DNA of 64,000 bases, taken from assembly GCF_023035815.1 (NCBI RefSeq), contig NZ_CP073159.1, positions 248,001 through 312,000 on the forward strand, in the 5' to 3' direction. The DNA comes from Borrelia parkeri. GTDB taxonomy: Bacteria > Spirochaetota > Spirochaetia > Borreliales > Borreliaceae. Made by a program: the position numbers and the translations under genes. The notes under the pieces were generated by a model. It did not search any database and had not been told where the DNA came from. It worked only from the letters and a program-made list of their open reading frames with translations. This document shows positions 46,091-54,413 of the stretch, one piece after another (the first letter of the stretch is position 1; each line of letters opens with the position of its first letter).

Positions 46091-46875
46091 CACTCACCCC
46101 CAAGAATACCGCTTCCAAGCTGACTCCTATCTTTAGGAGTTAAAAACGTCACCAACTTTTGTTCTAAAATTCTAGGGTTATCCCCTGCCTGAATTGATAA
46201 AATACCCTCAACAATCATCGTCTTAATTGATGCTTCCTCAATATCTATAAACTCTAATTTAATTTGAATAGGAAGCAACATTAAATTTGCCATTATTGTA
46301 CCATAAAGAGTTGTAATAAGAGCAACAGCCATAGAAGAACCAAGAGCTGATCTGTCTTCTAGATTTCCAAGAAGAGCTATAAGCCCAATAAGCGTACCTG
46401 TCATTCCAAAAGCAGGAGCAAGCTTCGCCCAAGTTCCAAAAAGATCAGCACCAATCTTATGTCTCTCTTGCATTTGATCAAGTTCAAGATAAAGCATAGT
46501 TCTAATTATCTCAGGATCAGCACCATCAACGACAAGTCTCATTCCAGACTTAAAAAAAGGATCATTGATTTGATCCAGTTCATCATCAAGAGATAAAAGC
46601 CCTTCTTTTCTGGCTTTTTCTGAGAGTTCAACTAAAGTCTTTATAATGGGAACTTTACCAAAAGAACTCTTTTTAAAGAAAAATCCTAGATATGTAGGAA
46701 TTTTCTTTACAGTGGGAATTTCTGAGGAAGCCACAAGTGCAGAAAAAGAACCAACAACCGTAATAAACACAGAACTCAAATCCCAAAAAACCCCTAATCC
46801 TGTAGGAGTAAATGCCATAGAAATTAAAATAGCACCAAATCCAACGCCCCAGCCAACTATACTAGCTAAATTCAT
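46090..46875 (-). CDS. motA: flagellar motor stator protein MotA
   Basis: Proton-channel stator subunit with four membrane helices (about 5-25, 33-52, 150-172, 182-205). The large cytoplasmic loop (about 60-145) carries charged residues that act on FliG. The Pro-containing motifs AKLAPAFGMTGTLIGLI are in the third helix. The 261 residues are typical. The ATG overlaps flbD by four bases and the stop overlaps motB. Ortholog of BB0281. Confidence 0.97.
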   Translation of the reverse strand: MNLASIVGWGVGFGAILISMAFTPTGLGVFWDLSSVFITVVGSFSALVASSEIPTVKKIPTYLGFFFKKSSFGKVPIIKTLVELSEKARKEGLLSLDDELDQINDPFFKSGMRLVVDGADPEIIRTMLYLELDQMQERHKIGADLFGTWAKLAPAFGMTGTLIGLIALLGNLEDRSALGSSMAVALITTLYGTIMANLMLLPIQIKLEFIDIEEASIKTMIVEGILSIQAGDNPRILEQKLVTFLTPKDRSQLGSGILGGE

Positions 46876-47093
46876 AGCTCAACTCCCTTATTCTCTTGTT
46901 TAATTCTGTCTAACAAAGCAATCTCTCTCCTATACATCTTGATTTTATCCACAACCTCTACTACATCTTCTTTTACAATCAATTTTTTACCATTCATAAG
47001 AAGAATCGTAGTATCAGGATTAGCCTCAATACTCTCAATATGACAAGGATTTAAATAATACCCATCGCCATTAAGTTTAGTTACATAAATCAT
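46872..47093 (-). CDS. flbD: flagellar protein FlbD
   Basis: A 73-residue protein of the FlbD family, which is common between flgE and motA in spirochaetes and Firmicutes. MIYVTKLNGDGYYLNPCHIESIEANPDTTI matches the family opening (only LNG and YYLNP are quoted as diagnostic), and GKKLIVKEDVVEVVDKI closes it. Its role is not settled; RNA or ribosome interaction has been suggested for relatives. Overlaps motA by four bases. Ortholog of BB0282. Confidence 0.92.
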   Translation of the reverse strand: MIYVTKLNGDGYYLNPCHIESIEANPDTTILLMNGKKLIVKEDVVEVVDKIKMYRREIALLDRIKQENKGVEL

Positions 47094-47109
47094 AAACTAA
47101 AACAAAAAA

Positions 47110-48438
47110 TTAATTCTTAAGTCTTACAAGCTCTTGTAATAACTGATCCGAAGTGGTTATAGTTTTAGCATTAGCCTGAAAACCTCTTTGAGTAACTATC
47201 ATATCTGTAAATTGTTCAGCAAGATCAACATTAGCCATTTCTAAAACTCCTGCTCTAATACTACCAAGGCCTGCCAAACCAGTTTCACCTATCCTAACCT
47301 GACCTGAATTACTTGTCTCAGTAAAATTAGTATCACCTACCTTTGCAAGTCCCCCAGGATTAACAAATGAAGCAAGCGCAATTTTGCCAATATCTCGTCT
47401 AATACCATTTGAATAAACTCCCATTATTATGCCATTTTGATCTATTTCATAGTTTTCCATATATCCCATACCATATCCATCTTGAATAATAGCCTTTGTA
47501 GTACTTGCATCAGCAAATTGAGTAATTGAATCAGTATAACTACCAACATTACCAAGTCTAAGATTAATAGTTTGCTGCTCACCAACTTCTCCGGCATTAG
47601 CATTCACAACACCAAAAGTTATAGGAAACTCAAGTAAATCACCAGGCTGACCTGCCTGACCATTTAAAGAAAGCAATGCTCCTTCATTATTAAACCCTAT
47701 TGTAAAACTGGAATTTGTCTCCCCATTTACTAAAACTGTAGCGTTCCATAAATTAGGAGTAGTTGTATCTTTTACAACTCTAAGTTCAACAACACTAGTA
47801 TTTCCAAAACTATCATAAATAGTCTTATTAACAACCCAAGTACCACGAGCAACATCCACTTCACTTGCACCTTCCTCAATTATAGGTAACCTTTTATCAA
47901 GATTACAAGCAAAAGTAATGTGTTCAGTAGCCTTAGCACCTTCTTTATCCCCAATAGGAATAACTAAATCTTCAACATCAGCAGATGTATTAATAACCTG
48001 TTCTCCCCCAATAGACTTTGCCATCCAACCTTGAATTCTCATACCATTTGCAGGATTTACAAGACGCCTATTAGAATCAACATCAAATGCACCAGCTCTT
48101 GTATAAAAAGAATTATTACCATCTCTTAAAATAAAAAAACCATTACCACTAATTCCAAGATCAGAAGCTTTTTGGGTGCTTTGAAAGGATCCTTGAGTAT
48201 GAATAGTATCAATAGTAGCAACACTCATTCCAAGACCAACTTGTTTTGGATTAACACCTCCGCGCCCATCAGTAGGACGAGACGCTCCAGAAATACTCTG
48301 AGATATCATATCTTGGAAATTAACTCTTCCTTTCTTAAAACCAATAGTATTAACATTGGCAATGTTATTACCAACAACATCCATTCTTGTTTGATGATTC
48401 TGAAGACCAGAAACACCAGAATATAAAGACCTCATCAT
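47110..48438 (-). CDS. flgE: flagellar hook protein FlgE
   Basis: Forms the hook joining the motor to the filament in the periplasm. The 442-residue product begins MMRSLYSGVSGLQNHQ and ends in the conserved flagellar C-terminal motif (MIVTQRGFQANAKTI). K165 and C178 are both present. In other spirochaetes these residues make the lysinoalanine cross-link that joins hook subunits covalently. GGAGGAG is 7 bases before the first ATG. Ortholog of BB0283. Confidence 0.98.
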   Translation of the reverse strand: MMRSLYSGVSGLQNHQTRMDVVGNNIANVNTIGFKKGRVNFQDMISQSISGASRPTDGRGGVNPKQVGLGMSVATIDTIHTQGSFQSTQKASDLGISGNGFFILRDGNNSFYTRAGAFDVDSNRRLVNPANGMRIQGWMAKSIGGEQVINTSADVEDLVIPIGDKEGAKATEHITFACNLDKRLPIIEEGASEVDVARGTWVVNKTIYDSFGNTSVVELRVVKDTTTPNLWNATVLVNGETNSSFTIGFNNEGALLSLNGQAGQPGDLLEFPITFGVVNANAGEVGEQQTINLRLGNVGSYTDSITQFADASTTKAIIQDGYGMGYMENYEIDQNGIIMGVYSNGIRRDIGKIALASFVNPGGLAKVGDTNFTETSNSGQVRIGETGLAGLGSIRAGVLEMANVDLAEQFTDMIVTQRGFQANAKTITTSDQLLQELVRLKN

Positions 48439-48442
48439 ATAA

Positions 48443-48877
48443 CTACTCCTCCAATCCTACTGACAAAATATTATTATAAACATAATACTTGCCATCAATC
48501 ATAATTTGTGGAACTATTCCTGTTTTAATATTTGTAACTTTACCCTTAATAATATCTCCATCAACATGTTCAAATTCAACTATTTTGCCCAATAAATCCA
48601 AATCCTTATTTACACCAAGGACAGATGAGAGACTCTCAAAAGATTTACTCATATTTGTCATTTGTTCAAGCGCTGAGAATTGTGCCATTTGAGCAATAAA
48701 CTCTTTATCTTTCATTGGATCTGTAGGATCTTGATACTTAAGTTGAGTAATAAGTAGTTTCAAAAAATCATCCCGACCAAGATTATTACCCTTCACACCT
48801 CTTTGTATCTTAGAATTAGATATTTCCTTAGCTCGGCCTATACCGACTAAATTGTCAATATAATCAATTGTACCCAT
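48443..48877 (-). CDS. flgD: flagellar hook-capping protein FlgD
   Basis: Scaffold that caps the growing hook. The 144-residue product has the family signature DFLKLLITQLKYQDP (about 37-51) and a FIAQMAQFSALEQM segment (about 60-73). It is short, ending after a small beta domain, as in other spirochaetes. It lies 4 bases before flgE. Ortholog of BB0284. Confidence 0.95.
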   Translation of the reverse strand: MGTIDYIDNLVGIGRAKEISNSKIQRGVKGNNLGRDDFLKLLITQLKYQDPTDPMKDKEFIAQMAQFSALEQMTNMSKSFESLSSVLGVNKDLDLLGKIVEFEHVDGDIIKGKVTNIKTGIVPQIMIDGKYYVYNNILSVGLEE

Positions 48878-48889
48878 CTATCCTCCATT

Positions 48890-50059
48890 TTAAACAAAAA
48901 AATTAATATTTTTTTCTAAATCACCAGAAATCTCAACATTATCCTCAATTTTAAAGATATTATTCTTATTTAAAGAAGATGATTGGCTCTCAACATCATC
49001 TTCAAAATTACCAGAAAAAAACCCAGAACCACTACCTGCAAGAGAAAGATTTAAACTAGTATTAAAACCATTATCATTTAACATTTTACTGATTGAATAC
49101 ATATTTTGTTCAAAAAGAGTCCTCACATTATGATTGTCAACTATAATCTTACCTAATAAATTATTATTAGAATCAAGATTTAAATTAATTCTTATACTAC
49201 CAAGTCTTTTGGGCTTTAAAATCAGCCTAATTTCTCCTGTATCATTCGATTTTAACACAATTTTGGCCTTGTTCACAATATTATGATTTATTTTTAAATT
49301 CCATTCTGACATTAAATTATCAGCAATGTGACCAATAAAAGCTCCTTTAACAGGTTTTGTATTAAAACTAGAAAGGTCACCTATAGATTCTGTCAATCCA
49401 TCAAACGTTTCTTTAAGACCATATTTGCGAACATAATTTTCACCATCAATTAACCTAAACCTAGCACCTGAATTAAAAAATTCCTTAACACTATCATTTT
49501 TCTTAAAATTTTTAACATCAATATCAATAACATTTTTCTCCCTATCTCTCTTTACAACATTCAAATCTCTATGATTAGAATTAAAATTAACACCTAAAAC
49601 ATCAAAATTAAAAAGAGAATTTACATTGCCAAACAAAATGTTAAGATCAGATAAAACTTTTTCAAAATTTTTTAATATTTCTATTTTGTCACTAAGCCCA
49701 GAATCAAAAGACAAACTTTCACTTAAAACTTTCATACTTTCAAAATCAAATAAATTATTTACTTTTTTTATTAAAGATTTTAAATCAGACACGAACCCTT
49801 TATCACTAAATTTTTCAAAGGCAAAGGGCTCCTTTAAAGAGATATTTTTAAAATTCTTACTTATAAGACCATTACTTTTTAAAAATTTTACAAATTCTAG
49901 TATTGAATCCCTAAACTTAGACAGATTTTGCATCTCTGAAGAAATAAGATCTGAAAAAATACCCTTTTTAGATTGAGTAAAAATACCACCTACATTCACA
50001 CAATTAAAATCCTTGTTTAGAATTGGTAAACTAACAATAACCTTACTTAAATTATTCAT
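48890..50059 (-). CDS. fliK: flagellar hook-length control protein FliK (FlbC)
   Basis: A 389-residue export substrate that measures hook length and triggers FlhB switching. The N-terminal two-thirds is a poorly conserved Ser/Asn/Lys-rich ruler. The C-terminal Flg_hook domain (about 260-345) has GEIRLILKPKRLGSIRINL and HNVRTLFEQN, diagnostic of the family. It lies upstream of flgD and 3 bases after the flbB stop, with a GGAG site inside the flbB end. Called flbC in older Borrelia work. Ortholog of BB0285. Confidence 0.92.
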   Translation of the reverse strand: MNNLSKVIVSLPILNKDFNCVNVGGIFTQSKKGIFSDLISSEMQNLSKFRDSILEFVKFLKSNGLISKNFKNISLKEPFAFEKFSDKGFVSDLKSLIKKVNNLFDFESMKVLSESLSFDSGLSDKIEILKNFEKVLSDLNILFGNVNSLFNFDVLGVNFNSNHRDLNVVKRDREKNVIDIDVKNFKKNDSVKEFFNSGARFRLIDGENYVRKYGLKETFDGLTESIGDLSSFNTKPVKGAFIGHIADNLMSEWNLKINHNIVNKAKIVLKSNDTGEIRLILKPKRLGSIRINLNLDSNNNLLGKIIVDNHNVRTLFEQNMYSISKMLNDNGFNTSLNLSLAGSGSGFFSGNFEDDVESQSSSLNKNNIFKIEDNVEISGDLEKNINFFV

Positions 50060-50062
50060 ACA

Positions 50063-50677
50063 TCACTCCAATGAACTAACAGACATTTTTCTAATTAGTA
50101 CAGCGGCCTTTTTAGAATCCATAAGAGACAACCAATAAGGAACAATAGACGCCCGTCCCTCTTTTTTAGCAATATCTTCCACCTTACGCATATAAGATAT
50201 CGCAATCTCATCATTAAGTTCTTCAAGTCTCTTAACAGCATCCTTTGGGGGCATATTAATTAAATATAAAGCAGCCTGAGCAAAATTTGCATCTTCATCT
50301 TTATATTTATTGACAATATCATCGATTACTTTCTGTTTCAGATCTAAATCTTTTTGCTTTTGATTAAGTTCGGCTTCTAATTTATTCAAACTATCTTCTC
50401 TCTTTTTCAATTCTTCTCTAAATTTTTCAACTTGCTGACCTTTAATATAAATCGCCTCTTTTTCCTTTATCATTCTAATCTCTTCAAGACTAATATGTGT
50501 ATATTCAGGTGGCTGAGAATCTCCCTTAAAAAATAAAGCCCTGATATACACAGGCAAATAATCTCTAGTTTGATAGATGCCAAATAAATCAACCAAAAAA
50601 AATGAAAACACTAAGAAAAAAATAACTAAAAATAACCACAAAAAAAATCTAAGTAAAAATGACAAGAAATCATTCAT
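50063..50677 (-). CDS. flbB: periplasmic flagellar collar protein FlbB
   Basis: A 204-residue membrane protein: one transmembrane helix (about 8-32), a coiled coil (about 65-125) and a C-terminal helical domain (about 130-204; NMPPKDAVKRLEEL and YWLSLMDSKKAAVLIRKM) of the MotE/MgtE-N type. In B. burgdorferi FlbB is reported as a base of the spirochaete-specific motor collar, needed to orient the periplasmic flagella. Overlaps flbA by four bases. Ortholog of BB0286. Confidence 0.93.
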   Translation of the reverse strand: MNDFLSFLLRFFLWLFLVIFFLVFSFFLVDLFGIYQTRDYLPVYIRALFFKGDSQPPEYTHISLEEIRMIKEKEAIYIKGQQVEKFREELKKREDSLNKLEAELNQKQKDLDLKQKVIDDIVNKYKDEDANFAQAALYLINMPPKDAVKRLEELNDEIAISYMRKVEDIAKKEGRASIVPYWLSLMDSKKAAVLIRKMSVSSLE

Positions 50678-51102
50678 TGATTATTCCCTAATTTTTTACA
50701 AATTCTATAATTAACATATTCATCTAAAAACAAGCTTTCGCTTTTTACTTTTTCTTTAATTATAGTATCATTTAAAGTTTTTATTAATATGTCAACCTTT
50801 TTTTCTTCTCCATATTTTTTCAAATAAATATCATAATACTTATAATAATCATGCTTAAGTTTTTCAAGCTTTTTCAACTCTTTCCCTTTTCTATAAGTCA
50901 AATAATCCAAATAATTTCCTTTCGAAAAAACATCCATATTGTTTAATTTGTTTAAACCTTCAAACATTTCTTCTAAAAATTCTTCTATTTTTGAAATCTT
51001 ATTATTTACATTCACTAAATCGTTTTCGCTAGACTTCCTATCATAAGTCCTAATACTCAATATTTTTTCAAAAATTTTTTTCTTAAAAATTAAATCATTC
51101 AA
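50674..51102 (-). CDS. fliJ: flagellar export chaperone FliJ (FlbA)
   Basis: A 142-residue, highly charged, almost entirely helical protein, matching FliJ, the central stalk of the FliI ATPase ring. There is no membrane segment. The sequence is weakly conserved, so position between fliI and flbB is an important part of the call. It overlaps both neighbours by four bases (ATGA). Called flbA in older Borrelia work. Ortholog of BB0287. Confidence 0.88.
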   Translation of the reverse strand: MNDLIFKKKIFEKILSIRTYDRKSSENDLVNVNNKISKIEEFLEEMFEGLNKLNNMDVFSKGNYLDYLTYRKGKELKKLEKLKHDYYKYYDIYLKKYGEEKKVDILIKTLNDTIIKEKVKSESLFLDEYVNYRICKKLGNNQ

Positions 51103-52406
51103 GCTAATATTTCTCTCAATTCACTATCCAAATTTTCAAAATCATATTCCTCTTGTATTCCTTGAGACAAAAAATCAATAATCTTTGGATATTTTGCAAC
51201 TGCCAAATCAACTTCTTTATTAGAACCTTTCATATAAATTCCCGTCTTAATTAAATCTTCATAACTTTTATAAATTGATAATAAATTCCTAATTTTAGAT
51301 ATCAATTTTTGTTTTTCAAAATTTACTATTCTATGAAGAGATCTTGAAGTAGAACTTAAAATATTTACAGAAGGATAAATTCCTCTATCAGATAAATCTC
51401 TATCCAAAATAATGTGTCCATCTAAAACAGCTTTCATATTATCAGCTATTGGTTCTGTAAAATCATCACCCTCAACAAGCACAGTATAAAACCCTGTAAT
51501 ACTACCTTTAGAATTAAGTCCTGAACGCTCAAGCAAAATAGGAATCTCTACAAAAACAGAAGGAGGATATCCTTTAGTAGCAGGTGGCTCTCCCATAGAA
51601 AGACTAATTTCCCTTTTAGCATTTGCAAATCTTGTAATTGAATCAAACAGCAACATAACATCCATCCCACACTCTCTAAAATATTCAGCTATTAATGTTG
51701 CAGTATAAGCCCCTTTATATCTTGCGATAGGGGATGCATCAGAGGTTGAAACAATCAAAACACTTCTCTTAAAGCATTCTTCTCCAAGATCATATTTAAT
51801 AAACTCATTAAGCTCACGGCCTCTCTCTCCAATAAATGCAATAACATTAACATCTGCCTTAGAATTTTTAGCAATCATACCAAGCAAAGTAGACTTACCA
51901 ACACCCGCACCTGAGAAAATACCTACACGTTGTCCTTTTGCAACTGGTAAAAACCCATCAAGGACTTTAATACCAGTAACTATTTGCTCAGAAAAAACAC
52001 CTCTACTTAAAGGATTAATATTACTAAAACTTAATTCTTTATAAGAATTACCAAAAAACTGCCCCTTATTATCAATAGGTCTACCAAGAGAATCAATCAC
52101 CCTACCAAGTAATTCATCGCTAAGATTAATCTGAAGCTTTTTACCTAAAGAGCAAACTTTATCGCCAATCTCAATTCCATCAAATCCTTCATAAGCCATA
52201 AGGTTAACAAAAGATCCATTTAAACCTAAAACTTCAGCATATATTTTCTTACCACTTCTCTGTTCAATTAAACATAAATCACCAATACCACATTTTGGAC
52301 CCAAACTTTCTACTAAGAGTCCTTTAATCTTCCTTACTTTACCAATAAGAGATATAGGCTCAACATCATCCAATATTTTTGAATAACCTTCAAAAAAGAT
52401 GTCCAT
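51099..52406 (-). CDS. fliI: flagellum-specific ATPase FliI
   Basis: Hexameric ATPase that delivers substrates to the export gate. The Walker A motif GAGVGKS is at residues 166-172, and the type III secretion signature PPATKGYPPSVFVEIPILLER is near 275 (quoted by its core GYPPSVF). The 435 residues are typical. The ATG at 52406 sits 6 bases after AAGGA; the ATG at 52412 touches that site and is less likely. Ortholog of BB0288. Confidence 0.97.
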   Translation of the reverse strand: MDIFFEGYSKILDDVEPISLIGKVRKIKGLLVESLGPKCGIGDLCLIEQRSGKKIYAEVLGLNGSFVNLMAYEGFDGIEIGDKVCSLGKKLQINLSDELLGRVIDSLGRPIDNKGQFFGNSYKELSFSNINPLSRGVFSEQIVTGIKVLDGFLPVAKGQRVGIFSGAGVGKSTLLGMIAKNSKADVNVIAFIGERGRELNEFIKYDLGEECFKRSVLIVSTSDASPIARYKGAYTATLIAEYFRECGMDVMLLFDSITRFANAKREISLSMGEPPATKGYPPSVFVEIPILLERSGLNSKGSITGFYTVLVEGDDFTEPIADNMKAVLDGHIILDRDLSDRGIYPSVNILSSTSRSLHRIVNFEKQKLISKIRNLLSIYKSYEDLIKTGIYMKGSNKEVDLAVAKYPKIIDFLSQGIQEEYDFENLDSELREILA

Positions 52407-52422
52407 CAACATTCCTTAATCC

Positions 52423-53343
52423 CTAAAATATAGAAGAAAAATTTTTAAATTTCTCCTCTATTCTATCCAGTTGAGATGAAATTCGTGCATCTATTTCCCC
52501 AAAATCAGTCTCAATAATACACCCACCCTTTCCTATATTAACGTCTTCAACAACTTCTAGATTTTTTATAAAATCAAATTTAGAAATAAACTCATGTTTT
52601 TGATGACTCACAACATCTATATCATCAAGATTAACACGAATAACAATATTTGTTTTGCTTTTTACTTTTTTTAAAGCCTCATTTACATTTTCTATGACAA
52701 CACCTTTCTGAGAATCTATAATTTTTTTAACTACCTTAACTGCAATCTGCATAACAAGATTCATTATGTGTTCCCCTGAAGATTCAAGAATCTCCTTTCT
52801 CTTTGCAACCAAAGAAGATATTATGCTATTTAACTTTCCTAATATTTTATCACAATCTTCACATCCCTTATTAAACCCTGCATCATACCCTTCATTTCTT
52901 CCTCTTGCCATTTCCGTTTCAAGTTCCCTTTTTAATCGCTCTTCATGTTCCCTAACTATTTTTTCAATTTCTAAATTAGACTCTTGCTCAATCGCCCCTT
53001 TTTTGTTCTCAGCTTCCTTTTGCAAAGCTTCAGCTCTCTCACTAGCCAAACTTACTATTTTGTTAGCCTGTTCTTTAGCTTCTTCAAGAAGCTTAGAACA
53101 TTCAGCATCTATTTCCTTTTTAGCAAGCTCATGTTCACGTTCAATTTCTTCTTGAAGCTTTGATCTTTGACTCATTAAGTCTTCAAGTTCATTGCGAAGC
53201 TTAATACTACGACTATCTATGTCACAAAGTTCATTTTCTTGCCTCTTAATTTCCAACGATTTAAAAATAGGATTTGTAATCTCAACAAACTCTAACTTTA
53301 CTGCATTTACAACTTCTTTTGATTTATATAAAACCTTAGGCAA
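52423..53343 (-). CDS. fliH: flagellar export ATPase regulator FliH
   Basis: Binds FliI and links it to the C ring. The 306-residue product is mostly charged coiled coil (about 25-155). A GRNEGYDAGFNKGCEDC glycine-zipper-like stretch follows, then the conserved C-terminal domain (about 175-295), with VVKKIIDSQ and VIRVNLDDIDVV. The start is a TTG at 53343, 6 bases after GAAGGAG. A TTG two codons earlier touches that site. Ortholog of BB0289. Confidence 0.92.
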   Translation of the reverse strand: MPKVLYKSKEVVNAVKLEFVEITNPIFKSLEIKRQENELCDIDSRSIKLRNELEDLMSQRSKLQEEIEREHELAKKEIDAECSKLLEEAKEQANKIVSLASERAEALQKEAENKKGAIEQESNLEIEKIVREHEERLKRELETEMARGRNEGYDAGFNKGCEDCDKILGKLNSIISSLVAKRKEILESSGEHIMNLVMQIAVKVVKKIIDSQKGVVIENVNEALKKVKSKTNIVIRVNLDDIDVVSHQKHEFISKFDFIKNLEVVEDVNIGKGGCIIETDFGEIDARISSQLDRIEEKFKNFSSIF

Positions 53344-53349
53344 ATACAA

Positions 53350-53356
53350 CTCCTTC
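53350..53356 (-). promoter_or_regulatory. ribosome binding site deciding the fliH start
   Basis: GAAGGAG on the minus strand touches the TTG at 53349 and is 6 bases from the TTG at 53343, so the second is the working start. It lies in the fliG-fliH junction. Confidence 0.7.
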
Positions 53357-53357
53357 T

Positions 53358-54398
53358 TCAGACAAGTACATCTTCTTCACCACCCCTTGAGATTACTATT
53401 TCACCCTGTTCTTCTAATTTTCTAATAAGAGAAACAATTTTTTGCTGAGCTTCCTCAACATCCTTACGTCTAGTAGGCCCCAAAAATTCCATATCTTCCT
53501 TAAGCATTCCAGCAGCTCTCTTAGACATATTTTTAAAAATCTTATCTTGAACAGGTGCATCAACTGATTTTAAAGCTTTTGCTAACTCCTGACCATCTAT
53601 TTCTCTTAAAATTCTCTGTATTGATCTATCATCAAGAAGAACAATATCTTCAAATACAAACATTTTCTTTTTAATTTCCTCTGCAAGTTCAGGATCCTCT
53701 TCTTCAAGGGATTCAATAATAAATTTCTCTGTCTTTCGATCGGCCATGTTAATTATTTCAACAACATTATCAACGCCTCCAGCTGAAGTATAATCCTCTG
53801 AAGATAAAGAAGCTAACTTTTTCTCAAGAACTCTCTCAACTTCTCTTACCACTTCAGGAGAAGTTCTATCCATCAATGCAATTCTCCTTGCAACATTAGT
53901 CTGAATTTCAGTAGGAAGGCTAGAGAGAATAAATGAAGCCTTTTGAGGATCAAGATACGAAAGTATTAAAGCAATTGTCTGTGGATGTTCTTGTTGAATA
54001 AAGTTTAAAATATTAGCAGGATCTGCTCTTCTAACAAATTCAAAAGGCCTTGATTGCAAAGCAGAACCTAAATTATTAATAATATCTACTGCTTTTTGAG
54101 TACCAAGGGATTTCTCAAGAAGCTCCCTAGCATAATCTATTCCACCCTTTTGAATAAACTCTTGAGCCATCATTAACTCTTTAAATTCTAAGAGAACACT
54201 ATCTTTAAGATCAGAAGTAACAACATCAAGTCTTGCTATTTCAAAAGTTAAAGATTCTATCTCCTCTTGAGATAAATATTTAAATATTTTAGATGAAATT
54301 TCAGAACCTATTGAAACTAACAAAATAGCGGCTTTCTGTTTTCCCGTTAAAGTAGAAACACCTAACATCTCTTTTTCTTTTTCTTTTTGCTCTTCCAT
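53358..54398 (-). CDS. fliG: flagellar motor switch protein FliG (FliG2)
   Basis: Rotor protein that takes torque from MotA. N-terminal (about 15-105), middle (about 115-195; includes the EHPQTIALILSYL motif) and C-terminal (about 240-335) armadillo-like domains are in order. The C-terminal torque helix carries charged residues (LREIDGQELAKALK). The 346-residue length fits. B. burgdorferi has two FliG proteins; the operon copy is FliG2, the one needed for motor assembly. Lies between fliF and fliH. Ortholog of BB0290. Confidence 0.97.
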   Translation of the reverse strand: MEEQKEKEKEMLGVSTLTGKQKAAILLVSIGSEISSKIFKYLSQEEIESLTFEIARLDVVTSDLKDSVLLEFKELMMAQEFIQKGGIDYARELLEKSLGTQKAVDIINNLGSALQSRPFEFVRRADPANILNFIQQEHPQTIALILSYLDPQKASFILSSLPTEIQTNVARRIALMDRTSPEVVREVERVLEKKLASLSSEDYTSAGGVDNVVEIINMADRKTEKFIIESLEEEDPELAEEIKKKMFVFEDIVLLDDRSIQRILREIDGQELAKALKSVDAPVQDKIFKNMSKRAAGMLKEDMEFLGPTRRKDVEEAQQKIVSLIRKLEEQGEIVISRGGEEDVLV

Positions 54399-54413
54399 AT
54401 AAATTATTACCCT

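Noticed and set aside
52766..53155. 129-codon plus-strand frame inside fliH
   Set aside because: It is the complement of the fliH coiled coil; the Ser/Leu-rich product is what reversed Glu/Lys codons give.
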